A stretch of DNA of 64,000 nucleotides from Ureibacillus galli (GCF_014836845.1 NZ_JACSQA010000009.1:1-64000), one strand, 5' to 3'. Numbered from the stretch's first letter, positions 17,717-28,767 are shown. Notes: generated by a model not told the origin, from the sequence alone. Numbers and translations: made by a program.

Positions 17717-19129
17717 TTATTTTGAAATGATGTGGATTGGGTTGCCTAGTAATACTTCAGCAGTTTCCATTGTAATTTCACCTAATGTTGGGTGAGGGTG
17801 AATTGTTAAAGATACATCTTCTGCAGTCATTCCACCTTCAATTGCTAAACATAATTCTGAAATCATATCAGAAGCGCCAGCACCAACAATTTGAGCTCCT
17901 ACAAGTAAACCGTCTTCTTTACGTGCAACTAATTTTACAAAACCTTCAGTTTGGTTTAAAGCAAGGGCACGACCATTCGCTGCGAATGGGAATTTAGCCA
18001 CATTTACTTCTAATCCTTCAGCTTTTGCTTGTTCTTCACTGTAACCTACAGTTGCCATTTCTGGATCTGTGAAACATACAGCTGGAATCGCTAAGTAATC
18101 TACGATTGATTTTTCACCAGCGATTGCTTCTGCAGCTACTTTACCTTCGTAAGAAGCTTTATGAGCAAGTTGTGGTCCAGCAACGATATCACCAATTGCA
18201 TAGATGTTAGGAATGTTTGTACGACATTGTTTATCAACTTTTAATAAACCACGCTCTGCGAACTCAATACCGATTTGTTCTAAGCCAAGCTCATCTGTGT
18301 TTGGACGACGACCAACTGTTACTAATACATAGTCAGCTTCAACAGTTTTCTCTTCTCCGCCAACTTCATAAGTAACAACTACGCCATTTTCGTTTTCAAC
18401 GACACCTTTAGCAGATGCGTTTACTTCGATTGTAACACCTTTTTTCTTTAAGCCTTTTTTAACGATTTGAGTCATTTGTTTTTCGAAGCCGGCTAAAATA
18501 TCTTTACCACCTTCAATAATTGTTACTTCAGTACCAAAGTTTGCAAATGCAGAACCTAGTTCTGTACCGATATAACCGCCACCGATAACGACTAATTTTT
18601 GTGGTAATTCTTTTAAGTTAAGAGCGCCAGTTGAATTTAAAACGCGATCAGTAAATTTAAATGTTGGAATTTCAACAGGGCGAGAACCCGTAGCTAAAAT
18701 TGCATTTTTAAATGTATATGTTTGAGCAGAATCTCCGTCAATAACACGAACAGTGTTAGCATCAACGAAATATGCTTCTCCTTTTACGATGTTTACTTTA
18801 TTTCCTTTTAAAAGGCCTTCTACACCGCCAGTTAATTTGTTTACAACGCTATTTTTGAAAGCTTGAACTTTTTCAAAATCAAGTTTCACTTCAGAAGCGA
18901 TAACTCCCATATCTTCTGAATGTTTAGCATGTTCAAAACGGTGACCTACAGAAATTAAAGCTTTTGAAGGAATACATCCTACGTTTAAGCAAACGCCACC
19001 TAATACATCTTTTTCTACAATTGTTACTTTTTGTCCAGTTTGAGCTGCACGAATTGCGGCTACATAACCACCAGGGCCTGCTCCAACGACTAAAGTATCA
19101 ATTTCAATTGCGAAATCTCCTACTACCAT
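17717..19129 (-). CDS. pdhD: Dihydrolipoyl dehydrogenase (E3) of pyruvate dehydrogenase
   Basis: FAD enzyme that reoxidises dihydrolipoyl groups of E2 and passes electrons to NAD. It has 470 residues. FAD-binding [11 protein letters not shown] at 15-25, redox disulfide C47-x4-C52 ([13 protein letters not shown]), second nucleotide-binding site [13 protein letters not shown], and the dimer-interface HPHPT segment with the active-site His near the C-terminus. ATG 19129 has GGAGGCG upstream and lies three bases after pdhC. Last gene of pdhABCD; it may also serve other 2-oxoacid dehydrogenases. Confidence 0.97.
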   Translation of the reverse strand: MVVGDFAIEIDTLVVGAGPGGYVAAIRAAQTGQKVTIVEKDVLGGVCLNVGCIPSKALISVGHRFEHAKHSEDMGVIASEVKLDFEKVQAFKNSVVNKLTGGVEGLLKGNKVNIVKGEAYFVDANTVRVIDGDSAQTYTFKNAILATGSRPVEIPTFKFTDRVLNSTGALNLKELPQKLVVIGGGYIGTELGSAFANFGTEVTIIEGGKDILAGFEKQMTQIVKKGLKKKGVTIEVNASAKGVVENENGVVVTYEVGGEEKTVEADYVLVTVGRRPNTDELGLEQIGIEFAERGLLKVDKQCRTNIPNIYAIGDIVAGPQLAHKASYEGKVAAEAIAGEKSIVDYLAIPAVCFTDPEMATVGYSEEQAKAEGLEVNVAKFPFAANGRALALNQTEGFVKLVARKEDGLLVGAQIVGAGASDMISELCLAIEGGMTAEDVSLTIHPHPTLGEITMETAEVLLGNPIHIISK

Positions 19130-19132
19130 TTT

Positions 19133-20497
19133 TTACGCCTCCATTAATAAAAGTTCCGGGTCACTGAGCAAACGTTTTAAATGATTTAAAGCATTTTGCG
19201 CTGTGGCGCCGTCGATCATACGATGATCAAAGCTCAATGATAATGCTAACACAGGTGCCCCTACAATTTCACCATTTTTTATTACAGGTTTCTCTGAAAT
19301 TCTTCCAATTCCTAAAATTGCTACTTCAGGATGGTTAATTACTGGCGTAAACCATTGACCTCCAGCAGAACCAATATTCGTTATAGAACATGTTCCGCCT
19401 TTCATTTCATTTGGTGAAAGTTTACCTTCACGAGCTTTTGTTGCAAGATCATTAATTTCTGCTGAAATTTTGAAAATAGACTTGCGATCAGCATGTTTTA
19501 CAACTGGTACAAGTAAACCTTTATCTGTATCAGCTGCAATACCTATATTATAATAATGCTTTTGAATAATTTCATTTGTCGCGTCATCAAATGAACGATT
19601 TAATTCTGGGAATTCACGTAAAGTAGAAACTAATGCTTTTACCACATAAGGTAAATAAGTTAGTTTAATTCCTTTTTCTAAAGCGATATTTTTAAATTTC
19701 TTACGATGTGCAACTAATTCTGTTACATCCACTTCATCCATTAACGTAACGTGAGGCGCCGTTTGTTTAGAATGAACCATCGCTTTCGCAATTGCTTTTC
19801 GAATACCCGAAATTTTTTCGCGAGTTTCAGGGAATTCACCCTCAAAACTTACAGGTACTTCCACATTAGTCGTTGTAGTTGTTTCAGATTTCGTTTCTTC
19901 AACCGTAGAAACTGTTTCTGGTTTGTTTTCAGCTCCACCATTTAAATAATTATCGATATCAGATTTTAAAATGCGACCATTTTTACCTGTTCCACTCACT
20001 AAATGAATATCTACATCGTTTGTTCGTGCATATTTACGTACAGATGGCATCGCAATCACTCGATTATTGCTTGATGTTACTGTTGTCGGAGCTGGTGCTG
20101 CAGTTTGTTTAGACTCAGTTTCTTTTGAGTCCCCTTCCACTGGTGCCTTTTCGACAGGATCACCGTCTTCTGCTGTTCCTTGAACTTGTGCACTTGTAGT
20201 AGCAGTAGATTGTTCTTCCTTATGATGATCATCGCCTTTAAACTGAAGATTTTCATATCCAGGTGCATCAATGCGGATAATGACATCTCCTACGACCGCT
20301 ACAGAACCCTCTTCTACGACGATTTCCTCAACTGTTCCTTCTACTGGCGAAGGCATTTCAACAACTGCTTTATCATTTTGAATCTCACAAAGTACATCAT
20401 CTTCTTGAATCTTGTCGCCTGGTTTAACGAACCACTTTACAATTTCACCTTCATGAATACCTTCTCCAATGTCAGGCATGCGGAATTCAAACGCCAT
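19133..20497 (-). CDS. pdhC: Dihydrolipoyllysine acetyltransferase (E2) of pyruvate dehydrogenase
   Basis: Core of the pyruvate dehydrogenase complex, moving acetyl groups to CoA. It has 454 residues: one lipoyl domain (1-78) with lipoyl-lysine K43 in NDKAVVE, a Thr/Ala/Glu-rich linker (about 90-145), the E3-binding domain (149-185, [10 protein letters not shown]) and the catalytic domain with H425 and D429 in HRMIDGA. A single lipoyl domain is normal for Bacillus. Third gene of the operon. ATG 20497 has GAAAGGGTG upstream. Confidence 0.97.
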   Translation of the reverse strand: MAFEFRMPDIGEGIHEGEIVKWFVKPGDKIQEDDVLCEIQNDKAVVEMPSPVEGTVEEIVVEEGSVAVVGDVIIRIDAPGYENLQFKGDDHHKEEQSTATTSAQVQGTAEDGDPVEKAPVEGDSKETESKQTAAPAPTTVTSSNNRVIAMPSVRKYARTNDVDIHLVSGTGKNGRILKSDIDNYLNGGAENKPETVSTVEETKSETTTTTNVEVPVSFEGEFPETREKISGIRKAIAKAMVHSKQTAPHVTLMDEVDVTELVAHRKKFKNIALEKGIKLTYLPYVVKALVSTLREFPELNRSFDDATNEIIQKHYYNIGIAADTDKGLLVPVVKHADRKSIFKISAEINDLATKAREGKLSPNEMKGGTCSITNIGSAGGQWFTPVINHPEVAILGIGRISEKPVIKNGEIVGAPVLALSLSFDHRMIDGATAQNALNHLKRLLSDPELLLMEA

Positions 20498-20525
20498 TTA
20501 TTTCACCCTTTCTATCTACAAATCA

Positions 20526-21503
20526 TTAGAATGTTAAAACTTTTTTTGCTGTTTCTAAAATATCTTTATAATTTGGTAACCAAATATTTTCAGCTTGTGG
20601 GAATGGATACACTGTATCAGGAGCTGCCACACGTAAAACTGGTGCTTCTAAACTTAGAATCGCACGTTCCGTAATTTCAGCTACCACATTTGCAGCGATA
20701 CCAGCTTGTTTTTGTGCTTCTTGTACAACGATTGCTCGGTTTGTTTTTTCAACGGATGCAATAATTGTATCAATATCTAGAGGTTGAATCGTACGTAAGT
20801 CGATTACTTCTACTGAATACCCTTCTTTTTCAAGCTCTTCAGCTGCTTTTAAACTTTCATGAACCATTAATCCATATGCGATTATTGTTAAATCTTTTCC
20901 TTCACGTTTCACATCTGCTTTACCAAGTGGGATTGTATATGATTCTTCTGGTACCTCTTCACGAACAGAACGATAAAGTTTTAAATGCTCTAAGAAAATA
21001 ACCGGATCATTATCACGAATAGATGAAATAAGAAGACCTTTTGCATCATAAGGTGTTGATGGGATAACAACTTTTAATCCAGGTTGTTGAGCCATTAAAC
21101 CTTCTAAACTATCAGAGTGCATTTCAGGTGTATGAACGCCACCACCGAAAGGCGAACGAATTGTTACTGGCATCGCATACGTATTGCCTGTACGGTAACG
21201 GTAACGTGCTAACTGGCCATTGATTGAATCCATTACTTCATAAACGAAACCGAAGAATTGAATTTCAGGAACTGGTCGAAAACCTGTTAATGATAACCCA
21301 ACTGCTAATCCACCAATCCCAGATTCAGCTAGTGGTGTATCAAATACACGATCGGCGCCAAATTCATTTTGGAGGCCTTCCGTTGCACGGAATACCCCAC
21401 CGTTTACACCTACGTCTTCACCAAACACTAAAACATTCTCATCGTCTTTTAGTTCGCAACGTAGTGCATCCGTAATTGCTTGAATCATTGTCATTTGTGC
21501 CAT
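20526..21503 (-). CDS. pdhB: Pyruvate dehydrogenase E1 component, beta subunit
   Basis: Beta subunit of the thiamine-diphosphate E1 heterotetramer that decarboxylates pyruvate and reductively acetylates E2. It has 325 residues. Typical segments: [20 protein letters not shown], the conserved loop [20 protein letters not shown] that contributes the catalytic region, and [13 protein letters not shown] in the transketolase C-terminal domain. It lies three bases after pdhA, with AAGGAG ahead of the start ATG 21503. Confidence 0.97.
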   Translation of the reverse strand: MAQMTMIQAITDALRCELKDDENVLVFGEDVGVNGGVFRATEGLQNEFGADRVFDTPLAESGIGGLAVGLSLTGFRPVPEIQFFGFVYEVMDSINGQLARYRYRTGNTYAMPVTIRSPFGGGVHTPEMHSDSLEGLMAQQPGLKVVIPSTPYDAKGLLISSIRDNDPVIFLEHLKLYRSVREEVPEESYTIPLGKADVKREGKDLTIIAYGLMVHESLKAAEELEKEGYSVEVIDLRTIQPLDIDTIIASVEKTNRAIVVQEAQKQAGIAANVVAEITERAILSLEAPVLRVAAPDTVYPFPQAENIWLPNYKDILETAKKVLTF

Positions 21504-21506
21504 AGG

Positions 21507-22643
<1,137 letters not shown>

Positions 22644-22688
22644 TTAAAATTTCTCTCAAAAAAAGTAGTACAATATATTGTTAGATTG

Positions 22689-22717
22689 AGTATATAAAAA
22701 TAATTTCATTCGGTCAA
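22689..22717 (-). promoter_or_regulatory. Sigma-A promoter of pdhABCD
   Basis: On the minus strand TTGACC (22712-22717) and TATACT (22689-22694) are separated by exactly 17 bases, both near consensus. They lie about 70 bases upstream of pdhA. The remaining 22718-23000 sequence is AT-rich; it must hold the def promoter, but I see no consensus match there. Confidence 0.75.
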
Positions 22718-23014
22718 TCATAGATTATTGTTTAATTTGCACTTTTTTTCTTAATTCCACAAGACGATTCTAAAACTAACCTGTTATACTGAATTGAAAA
22801 ACTGTATTACAACAGAACGTTTCAACTTATTATTTCATTAGTATTCACTGCATAATTTTTCTAAAATTATCATTCCCTCTTTTTCTCTATTTACATATAC
22901 TGTTATAGTTAAACTTTTCATAAGCAAAAAAGTAAAACATATGATATTTTTAAAATATAATCAACAGTTTTGTATACTTTAAATACATAGTAGTTACTGA
23001 AAGGAAGAATAAAT

Positions 23015-23572
23015 ATGATTTTAATGGAAGATATTATTCGCGAAGGTCATCCTACATTACGGACAAGAGCTGAGGAAGTGACATTTCCTTTAACAGAAGA
23101 TGACCGCAAACTAGCCTCTGAGCTATTGGAGTATTTAATCAATAGTCAAAACCCAGAGCTAGCTGAAAAATATGGTCTTCGCCCCGGTATTGGGTTAGCA
23201 GCTAATCAAGTTAATCAACTAAAAAGAATGTTCGCCTTACATGTAGAGGATGACAAAGGAGAACTTTATAGTTTTGTTGCGATTAACCCGAAAATTGTCA
23301 GTCATTCAGTAGAAAAAACTTATATTCCTTCAGGTGAAGGCTGTTTATCTGTCGACCGTGATGTACCAGGGTATGTCCCACGTTACGCACGAATTACTGC
23401 TAAATTCTATACCGTTGATGGTGAAGAAAAGAAAATTCGTTTAAAAGGTTTACCGGCTGTTGCTTTCCAACACGAATTAGATCATTTAAATGGTGTAATG
23501 TTCTATGACCACATTAATGAAGAAAATCCATTCGCTCCTGTACCGGATTCATTCCCACTTAATGGTGAGTAA
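23015..23572 (+). CDS. def: Peptide deformylase (DefB/YkrB type)
   Basis: Fe/Zn hydrolase that removes the N-formyl group from nascent proteins. It has 185 residues, the long type 2 form typical of Gram-positives. Motif 1 GIGLAANQ at 58-65, motif 2 EGCLS at 108-112 with the metal cysteine C110, motif 3 HELDH at 153-157 with two metal histidines and the catalytic Glu. ATG 23015 follows AAAGGAAG; an internal ATG at 23024 is possible but shorter. Divergent from pdhA, as in B. subtilis ykrB. Second deformylase genes are common elsewhere in these genomes. Confidence 0.96.
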   Translation: MILMEDIIREGHPTLRTRAEEVTFPLTEDDRKLASELLEYLINSQNPELAEKYGLRPGIGLAANQVNQLKRMFALHVEDDKGELYSFVAINPKIVSHSVEKTYIPSGEGCLSVDRDVPGYVPRYARITAKFYTVDGEEKKIRLKGLPAVAFQHELDHLNGVMFYDHINEENPFAPVPDSFPLNGE

Positions 23573-23576
23573 TAGA

Positions 23577-23612
23577 TAAAGGAGGTGTCTTATTGAAGAC
23601 ACCTCCTTTATT
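23577..23612 (+). terminator. Terminator after def
   Basis: The 14-bp perfect stem AAAGGAGGTGTCTT/AAGACACCTCCTTT (23578-23591 with 23596-23609), loop ATTG, is followed by TATTATT. Because the stem contains AGGAGGTG it resembles a ribosome binding site, but no start codon follows. Confidence 0.85.
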
Positions 23613-23705
23613 ATTAACAAAATATTTTAATTATAGTCTAGGTAGGTATTAATGTCCTACATAAACTAATAATAAAGTGACAAGTATTTGTAACCTATAT
23701 ACCTT

Positions 23706-24476
23706 TTATATAATACGTAGCTCTTTCATTGCTTTAGTTAAACCATCATTGTCGACATGATCTGTAATGTAATTAGCCACCCTTTTCGTTTGTTCATGGC
23801 CATTTCCCATTGCAACAGACGTACCAACCGCTTGCAACATTTCGATATCATTTAAACCATCTCCAAAAGCGATGGAATTTTCGATTGGTATATCCATTTT
23901 CTCCAATAATTTCTTTATACCTCTTGCCTTTGAACCGTCCTTCGGAATAATATCGCAAGAATATCGGTGCCATCTAATGAATTTCACTTCTGGGAATGTC
24001 TCATGATATAGTTTTTCATCGGTTTCTTCCATAAAAATGAGCGTTTGATACACGTCTTTATTTTCATAAAAAGAAGGATTGGTGACAGGATAAGGATACT
24101 GCAATGTATTGATACTTTCTTCAATAAATGGGTTTCCTTCAACAGAAGAGATCATCTCTTTATCATCTAAGAATACAACCGGATGGTTTCGTTCATGGCC
24201 AAACTGAATAATTTCGGATAAATATTCTTTTGGAACACTATCTGTATAGATGACCTTCCCTTTATACACGACATATTGACCATTAAATGTAACATATGTA
24301 TCAATTTTTAACTCCTCTAAAATACTTTGAATCATAAAAGGAGCTCTACCTGTAGCAATCGCAATTTCATACCCATTTTCCCGTGCTTGTTCAATTGCCT
24401 TCTTTGCAGAATTAGGAATTTCCTTCCTACTATTATAAAGTGTTCCATCAACATCGAAAAATAGAATGTTCGTCAT
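23706..24476 (-). CDS. ykrA: Cof-type HAD hydrolase YkrA
   Basis: Cytoplasmic haloacid-dehalogenase-superfamily phosphatase of the Cof subfamily, 256 residues. Motif I DVDGT (8-12) carries the nucleophile Asp8, motif II is IAIATGRAPF, and motif III/IV is SIAFGDGLNDIEML near the C-terminus, with a type C2 cap in between. Such enzymes dephosphorylate sugar phosphates, flavin or cofactor intermediates; the substrate is unknown. It occupies the B. subtilis ykrA position between def and rpoY-rnjA but is in opposite orientation to them. ATG 24476 has GAGAGG upstream. Confidence 0.9.
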   Translation of the reverse strand: MTNILFFDVDGTLYNSRKEIPNSAKKAIEQARENGYEIAIATGRAPFMIQSILEELKIDTYVTFNGQYVVYKGKVIYTDSVPKEYLSEIIQFGHERNHPVVFLDDKEMISSVEGNPFIEESINTLQYPYPVTNPSFYENKDVYQTLIFMEETDEKLYHETFPEVKFIRWHRYSCDIIPKDGSKARGIKKLLEKMDIPIENSIAFGDGLNDIEMLQAVGTSVAMGNGHEQTKRVANYITDHVDNDGLTKAMKELRII

Positions 24477-24520
24477 GTCAAAATCCTCTCAACGCATATT
24501 TATATGTAAACGAAAAATAC

Positions 24521-24548
24521 TTTACATATAGAAAAATAACAGTATAAT
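24521..24548 (+). promoter_or_regulatory. Sigma-A promoter of the 23-codon peptide gene
   Basis: TTTACA (24521-24526) and a perfect TATAAT (24543-24548) are 16 bases apart. Initiation would fall near 24555, almost on the AAGGAG ribosome binding site, so the mRNA would have a very short 5' leader. Confidence 0.7.
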
Positions 24549-24569
24549 GAACTTAAGGAGTGATGTGCC

Positions 24570-24641
24570 ATGTTAAAACGACTCAAAAAGAAAATTTTGA
24601 AACGATTAAATGGCATCCTCGGAAAAAAATCAATTGCTTAA
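24570..24641 (+). CDS. Unannotated 23-residue cationic amphipathic peptide
   Basis: ATG 24570 opens a 23-codon frame ending in TAA 24639-24641. AAGGAG (24555-24560) lies nine bases upstream, a near-consensus promoter ends at 24548, and a strong terminator begins at the stop codon, so the whole unit is about 150 bases. The peptide starts MLKRLKKKILKR and has nine Lys/Arg and no acidic residue. On a helical wheel L2, L5, I9, L10, L13, I16 and L17 form one face and most Lys/Arg the other. I do not recognise a family. It could be a membrane-binding regulator, a type I toxin-like or antimicrobial peptide, or the coding part of a dual-function RNA. The gene structure is visible; the function is not known. 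Confidence 0.65.
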   Translation: MLKRLKKKILKRLNGILGKKSIA

Positions 24642-24672
24642 GCCCTTCAAATTTGAAGGGCTTTTCTTTATT
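24641..24672 (+). terminator. Terminator of the 23-codon peptide gene
   Basis: AGCCCTTCAAA directly abuts TTTGAAGGGCT (24641-24662), an uninterrupted 22-base palindrome, followed by TTTTCTTTATTTT. It starts on the last base of the stop codon. Confidence 0.85.
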
Positions 24673-24724
24673 TTAAAGGAGACGCATGATAATATAAAGG
24701 AAATGCATCATTTTAAAGATTAGT

Positions 24725-24843
24725 GACATTTATCTTTCTTCAAAACAAGACTCTTCAACCAATTGATGGTAATATGGAGACAGGTGTTTTCAATGTTTAA
24801 ATAGTCTATTTACTGAAGAAAGATAAAGCCTCTAGAAAATGTC
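24725..24843. repeat. Long-range inverted repeat element upstream of rpoY
   Basis: TTTATCTTTCTTCA (24729-24742) and TGAAGAAAGATAAA (24814-24827) are perfect 14-base complements. Nested inside are AGACT/AGTCT (24748-24752 with 24803-24807), and outside GACA/TGTC (24725-24728 with 24840-24843). The three helices are collinear, which suggests a folded RNA of about 120 nt or the ends of a small mobile remnant. No ORF lies in the loop. It is 115 bases upstream of rpoY. Confidence 0.45.
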
Positions 24844-24957
24844 GTAGATTTTAGTATATGTTTGAGCCAATATTCTGCTATATTTTCTAAGGCACAATAA
24901 AATTTTTTAAAATCTAGTCGATGCAAGAAAATGTACGTTAATTAAAGGAGAGAAAAC

Positions 24958-25167
24958 ATGATTTACAAAGTTTATTATCAAGAAAATGCTTTAGAGGTAC
25001 CAGTTCGCGAAAATACAAAGAGTCTTTATTTAGAAGCATCTTCTGAAAGAGAAGTCCGCGATTATTTAAAAGACCGTAACTACAACATTGAATATATTCA
25101 ATTGCTTGAGGGCAACTACTTAGAGTATGAAAAAAATAGCCCGAACTTCCGCTTGGAGAATGCTTAA
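24958..25167 (+). CDS. rpoY: RNA polymerase epsilon subunit RpoY (YkzG)
   Basis: Small accessory subunit of Firmicute RNA polymerase, 69 residues, with the family pattern IYKVYYQ near the N-terminus, LYLEA and IEYIQLL/NYLEYEK at the C-terminus. It binds the beta-prime/alpha region and has been linked to protection against phage-encoded inhibitors and to DnaK-like recycling roles; its exact role is debated. It precedes rnjA by five bases, as in B. subtilis ykzG-rnjA. ATG 24958 follows AAAGGAG with good spacing. Confidence 0.94.
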   Translation: MIYKVYYQENALEVPVRENTKSLYLEASSEREVRDYLKDRNYNIEYIQLLEGNYLEYEKNSPNFRLENA

Positions 25168-25172
25168 TATTT

Positions 25173-26840
25173 ATGAAATTTGTAAAAAATGATCAAGCGG
25201 CTGTTTTCGCTCTCGGCGGACTGGGCGAAATCGGTAAAAACACATATGCAGTTCAATTCCAGGATGAAATTATTGTCATTGATGCTGGAATCAAGTTTCC
25301 GGAAGACGATTTATTAGGAATCGATTATGTTATTCCGGATTACACTTATTTAGTACGTAATGCTGATAAAATTAAAGGTTTATTTATTACCCATGGACAC
25401 GAAGATCATATTGGTGGTATTCCCTATTTATTGAGACAAGTAAATATTCCGGTATACGGAGGAAAACTTGCTTTAGGTTTATTGCGCAATAAACTAGATG
25501 AACATGGTTTACTTCGTACAACAAAATTAATCGAAATTAAAGAAGACGATGTAATTAAATTTAGAAAAACATCCGTTAGCTTCTTCCGAACTACTCATAG
25601 TATCCCAGATGCCTTTGGAATCGTCGTTAAAACACCTCCTGGAAACATTGTTCATACAGGAGACTTTAAATTTGACTTCACTCCAGTAGGGGAGCCAGCA
25701 AACTTAACGAAAATGGCTGAAATCGGCCGAGATGGCGTACTTTGCTTACTATCAGATAGTACGAATGCTGAAGTTCCAAACTTTACGATGTCTGAACGTA
25801 AAGTCGGAGAAAGTATTCATGATATTTTACGAAAAGTTGAAGGACGTATTATTTTTGCAACCTTTGCATCAAATATTCATCGTCTTCAACAAGTAACTGA
25901 TGCGGCAGCCCAATATGGCCGTAAAATTGCTGTTTTCGGTCGCTCGATGGATAACGCTATTTCCATCGGTCGTGAATTAGGTTATATAACTGCACCAAAG
26001 GAAACTTTTGTTGATGCACAAACGATTAATCGTTTACCTGCAAATGAAGTGATGATTTTATGTACCGGCTCTCAAGGGGAACCAATGGCGGCATTATCAC
26101 GAATTGCAAATGGTACACATCGACAAATTCAAATACAACCTGGTGATACAGTTGTATTTTCTTCTTCACCGATTCCAGGTAATACAATGAGTGTTAATAA
26201 AATTATTAATCTATTGTTCCGCGCTGGTGCTGAAGTAATCCACGGTTCGTTAAATAATATCCATACTTCCGGTCATGGATCACAAGAAGAACAAAAATTA
26301 ATGCTTCGACTCATTAAACCGAAATTTTTCATGCCGATTCACGGTGAATACCGGATGTTAAAAATGCACACGAATCTTGCAGAAGATTGTGACGTACCAA
26401 TTGAAAATACGTTCGTTATGGAGAATGGAGACGTTTTAGCATTAAGTTCGAATGAAGCCCATGTAGCTGGCCGAATTCCTTCTGGTGATGTGTATATTGA
26501 TGGCAGCGGTATTGGAGATATCGGAAATATTGTATTACGAGATCGCCGAATCCTTTCAGAAGAAGGATTGGTCATCGTCGTTGTTAGCGTCGATATGAAG
26601 AAACAAAAAATTGTTGCTGGACCTGACATTATTTCCCGTGGTTTTGTTTATATGCGTGAATCTGGTACACTTATTAGTGAAGCACAAAAAATGTTAAATA
26701 GTCATTTAAATGAAATGATTCAAGGAAAATCTACTCAGTGGACTGAATTGAAAAATGAAATTACCGACGTTTTAGGACCTTATTTATTTGAGAAAACAAA
26801 ACGCCGTCCAATGATTTTACCGATTATAATGGAAGTATAA
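25173..26840 (+). CDS. rnjA: Ribonuclease J1
   Basis: Bifunctional 5'-3' exonuclease and endonuclease of the metallo-beta-lactamase/beta-CASP family, central to mRNA turnover and 16S rRNA 5' maturation. It has 555 residues. The zinc motif HGHEDH is at 74-79; further metal histidines include the H in RTTHSIPD and the D in HTGDFKFD. The beta-CASP part (ATFASNIHR) and C-terminal multimerisation domain are present. ATG 25173 has GGAG inside the end of rpoY, so the two genes are probably translationally linked. Confidence 0.97.
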   Translation: MKFVKNDQAAVFALGGLGEIGKNTYAVQFQDEIIVIDAGIKFPEDDLLGIDYVIPDYTYLVRNADKIKGLFITHGHEDHIGGIPYLLRQVNIPVYGGKLALGLLRNKLDEHGLLRTTKLIEIKEDDVIKFRKTSVSFFRTTHSIPDAFGIVVKTPPGNIVHTGDFKFDFTPVGEPANLTKMAEIGRDGVLCLLSDSTNAEVPNFTMSERKVGESIHDILRKVEGRIIFATFASNIHRLQQVTDAAAQYGRKIAVFGRSMDNAISIGRELGYITAPKETFVDAQTINRLPANEVMILCTGSQGEPMAALSRIANGTHRQIQIQPGDTVVFSSSPIPGNTMSVNKIINLLFRAGAEVIHGSLNNIHTSGHGSQEEQKLMLRLIKPKFFMPIHGEYRMLKMHTNLAEDCDVPIENTFVMENGDVLALSSNEAHVAGRIPSGDVYIDGSGIGDIGNIVLRDRRILSEEGLVIVVVSVDMKKQKIVAGPDIISRGFVYMRESGTLISEAQKMLNSHLNEMIQGKSTQWTELKNEITDVLGPYLFEKTKRRPMILPIIMEV

Positions 26841-26841
26841 T

Positions 26842-26876
26842 AAAAGGGTTGTCCCATTAAGGACAACCCTTTTTTT
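26842..26876. terminator. Bidirectional terminator between rnjA and ktrC
   Basis: The stem AAAGGGTTGTCC/GGACAACCCTTT (26843-26854 with 26861-26872), loop CATTAA, has a run of Ts on the right and As on the left. It sits between convergent genes. Confidence 0.88.
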
Positions 26877-26879
26877 GTT

Positions 26880-27539
26880 TTAACTCATTGCTTTTTTTAC
26901 AAAGCGATTAATATCCACATCGGCACCGATAACTAATAAAATATCCCCAAGCAATATTTTATCGTCGGCAGCAGGTGAAATGACAATCGTTTCCCCTCTT
27001 TTAATTCCAACAATATTAATTCCATATTTCGCACGAATATCTAGATCAATTAAAGAAAAACCTGCAATACGATCGTTCGCGCGAATCTCCATTATGGAAT
27101 GCTCATCGGACAACTCTAAATAATCTAAAACATTGTTGGACATGATGTTATTCGCAATACGTATTCCCATATCCCGCTCAGGATGAACGACATGATCTGC
27201 TCCAATTTTCTTTAATACTTTTGCATGATAATCATTATGAGCTTTTACTGTTATTTGTTCTACGCCAAGTTCCTTTAGAATTAACGTCGTTAAAATACTT
27301 GCCTGTATATTTTCTCCAATCGCCACAATGACATGCTCAAAGTTTCGAATCCCTAAGGATTTAATCACTTCCTCGTCCGTTGTATCGGCAATTACGCTCT
27401 GTGTAGCAATTTTTGCGTATTCATCTACTCTTTCAGCAGAACTATCGATCGCTAAAACATCTGCCCCTAACCGCACTAACTCCCTTACAATACTTCCTCC
27501 AAAACGACCTAATCCTATGACAACAAATTCTTTTTTCAT
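26880..27539 (-). CDS. ktrC: Potassium transport gating subunit KtrC (RCK/TrkA family)
   Basis: Cytoplasmic RCK ring subunit that gates a Ktr potassium channel, 219 residues. N-terminal Rossmann domain with GLGRFGGS at 9-16 and acidic adenine-ribose contact in AIDSS; C-terminal TrkA-C domain (about 135-219), the site where c-di-AMP binds in Ktr and related RCK proteins. It occupies the ykqB/ktrC position beside rnjA as in B. subtilis. The membrane partner KtrD is about 27 kb away in this window. Confidence 0.93.
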   Translation of the reverse strand: MKKEFVVIGLGRFGGSIVRELVRLGADVLAIDSSAERVDEYAKIATQSVIADTTDEEVIKSLGIRNFEHVIVAIGENIQASILTTLILKELGVEQITVKAHNDYHAKVLKKIGADHVVHPERDMGIRIANNIMSNNVLDYLELSDEHSIMEIRANDRIAGFSLIDLDIRAKYGINIVGIKRGETIVISPAADDKILLGDILLVIGADVDINRFVKKAMS

Positions 27540-27975
27540 TATGCCCCTCCGTACAAAACATCAATGGTATTATTTTAACCTAGTATGATTATTTTGTACA
27601 AATAACGATTGGAAAAAAATTTATCCAATCCTCCTACACAAATCTTTTACAAAGTATATTCAAATTCGAAACATAATCATTTATAAATCGTTATGATGTT
27701 CCCCATTCCAAATGTTCCAATTTAAACAGAATAATCCTATTTGGGCAAAAGTAAAGGGTCAGTTCGATATACACTTCACTACCCGATAATATTAAGGAAA
27801 TTACCCCTTTAAACAAATTGCCTTCTTCATCAATCATGATTTGTATATCAAATTATGGCGAGAAAATACAAAGGACTACTTCAACTACCATTAGCAGAAA
27901 TTGAAGTAGCCCTAAGAGCACGAAACTGTTTTTCAGAGCACTATTATAATTAAAGGGATTCTTAATTTATATAGT
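27540..27975. other. Intergenic region between ktrC and the FNT gene
   Basis: There is no confident gene in these 436 bases. A hairpin CTACTTCAA/TTGAAGTAG (27876-27884 with 27901-27909) could weakly terminate the minus-strand FNT transcript, although its U tail is broken (TCCTTTGTATTTT). A 48-codon minus-strand frame (27837 down to 27691) has protein-like composition but no ribosome binding site. A decayed gene is possible. Confidence 0.4.
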
Positions 27976-28767
27976 CTAACGAGGTTTCCGTACTTGATTT
28001 GCTTGTTTCTGATAAACATAATAATAAAGCAACCCAACAAAAACAGCTCCACCAACTACATTTCCAAGGAAAGTTGGAATGATGTTTCCAATAAAATCAG
28101 CCCAAGTCATCTGTCCTGCAAAAATTGCAGCCGGTATCACAAACATATTCGCAACAACGTGTTGGAAGCCAATCGCCACAAACGCCATAATCGGGAACCA
28201 AATACCAGCAATTTTACCAATAAAATCATCCGCTCCATAAGCTAGCCAAATCGCTAGACATACAAGCCAGTTACAACCGATTGCCGATACAAACGTTTCT
28301 AAAAACGTGTGGTCTACTTTTGACTGTGCAATCGCAACCGTTTTATCCAAATATGGACCTGTTTCCGTTAAACCGACTACATGTCCAAAGAAGTATGCTA
28401 CGAAAAGTGCTCCAACAAGATTTGTTAAAGTGACCCAAACCCAATTATGAACGAGACAACCTAGCGTAATTTTCTTTGCATAATATGCCATGGATACAGA
28501 CATTAAATTTCCTGTAATCAATTCTGCTCCAGCGAGGACAATTAGAATTAGTCCAACGGGGAATACGGCTCCCCCGATTAAATTCGAAAGGCTTCCCCAT
28601 TCTGCAGGTAAATCACCAATGACTCGAATATCCAGTAAATAACCTAATGAAATAAATGCTCCCCCTAAAAACCCAAGCAACATTAGATGGGAGAAAGGAA
28701 GTTTAGTCTTCGTCACCCCTGCTTCTATCGTAATCTCTGCAATTTTTTGTGGTTTATGAAATGCCAT
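27976..28767 (-). CDS. Formate/nitrite transporter (FNT family channel)
   Basis: Pentameric channel-like carrier for formate, nitrite or related small anions, 263 residues with six membrane helices. Family signatures: the first helix region LMLLGFLGGAFISLGYLL, GAELITGNLMSVSMAYY and the second half-helix region GFQHVVANMFVIPAAIFAG with the conserved His. ATG 28767 is chosen since AGGAGG lies seven bases upstream; the longer frame to 28824 runs through a terminator hairpin and is rejected. No formate dehydrogenase or nitrite reductase gene is adjacent, so the substrate is open (FocA, NirC or YrhG-like). Confidence 0.92.
   Translation of the reverse strand: MAFHKPQKIAEITIEAGVTKTKLPFSHLMLLGFLGGAFISLGYLLDIRVIGDLPAEWGSLSNLIGGAVFPVGLILIVLAGAELITGNLMSVSMAYYAKKITLGCLVHNWVWVTLTNLVGALFVAYFFGHVVGLTETGPYLDKTVAIAQSKVDHTFLETFVSAIGCNWLVCLAIWLAYGADDFIGKIAGIWFPIMAFVAIGFQHVVANMFVIPAAIFAGQMTWADFIGNIIPTFLGNVVGGAVFVGLLYYYVYQKQANQVRKPR

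Noticed and set aside
20180-20674. 164-codon plus-strand frame across the pdhC-pdhB junction
   Set aside because: Antisense to two well-conserved genes, no ribosome binding site, and biased His/Asn/Phe/Tyr-rich composition typical of a shadow frame.
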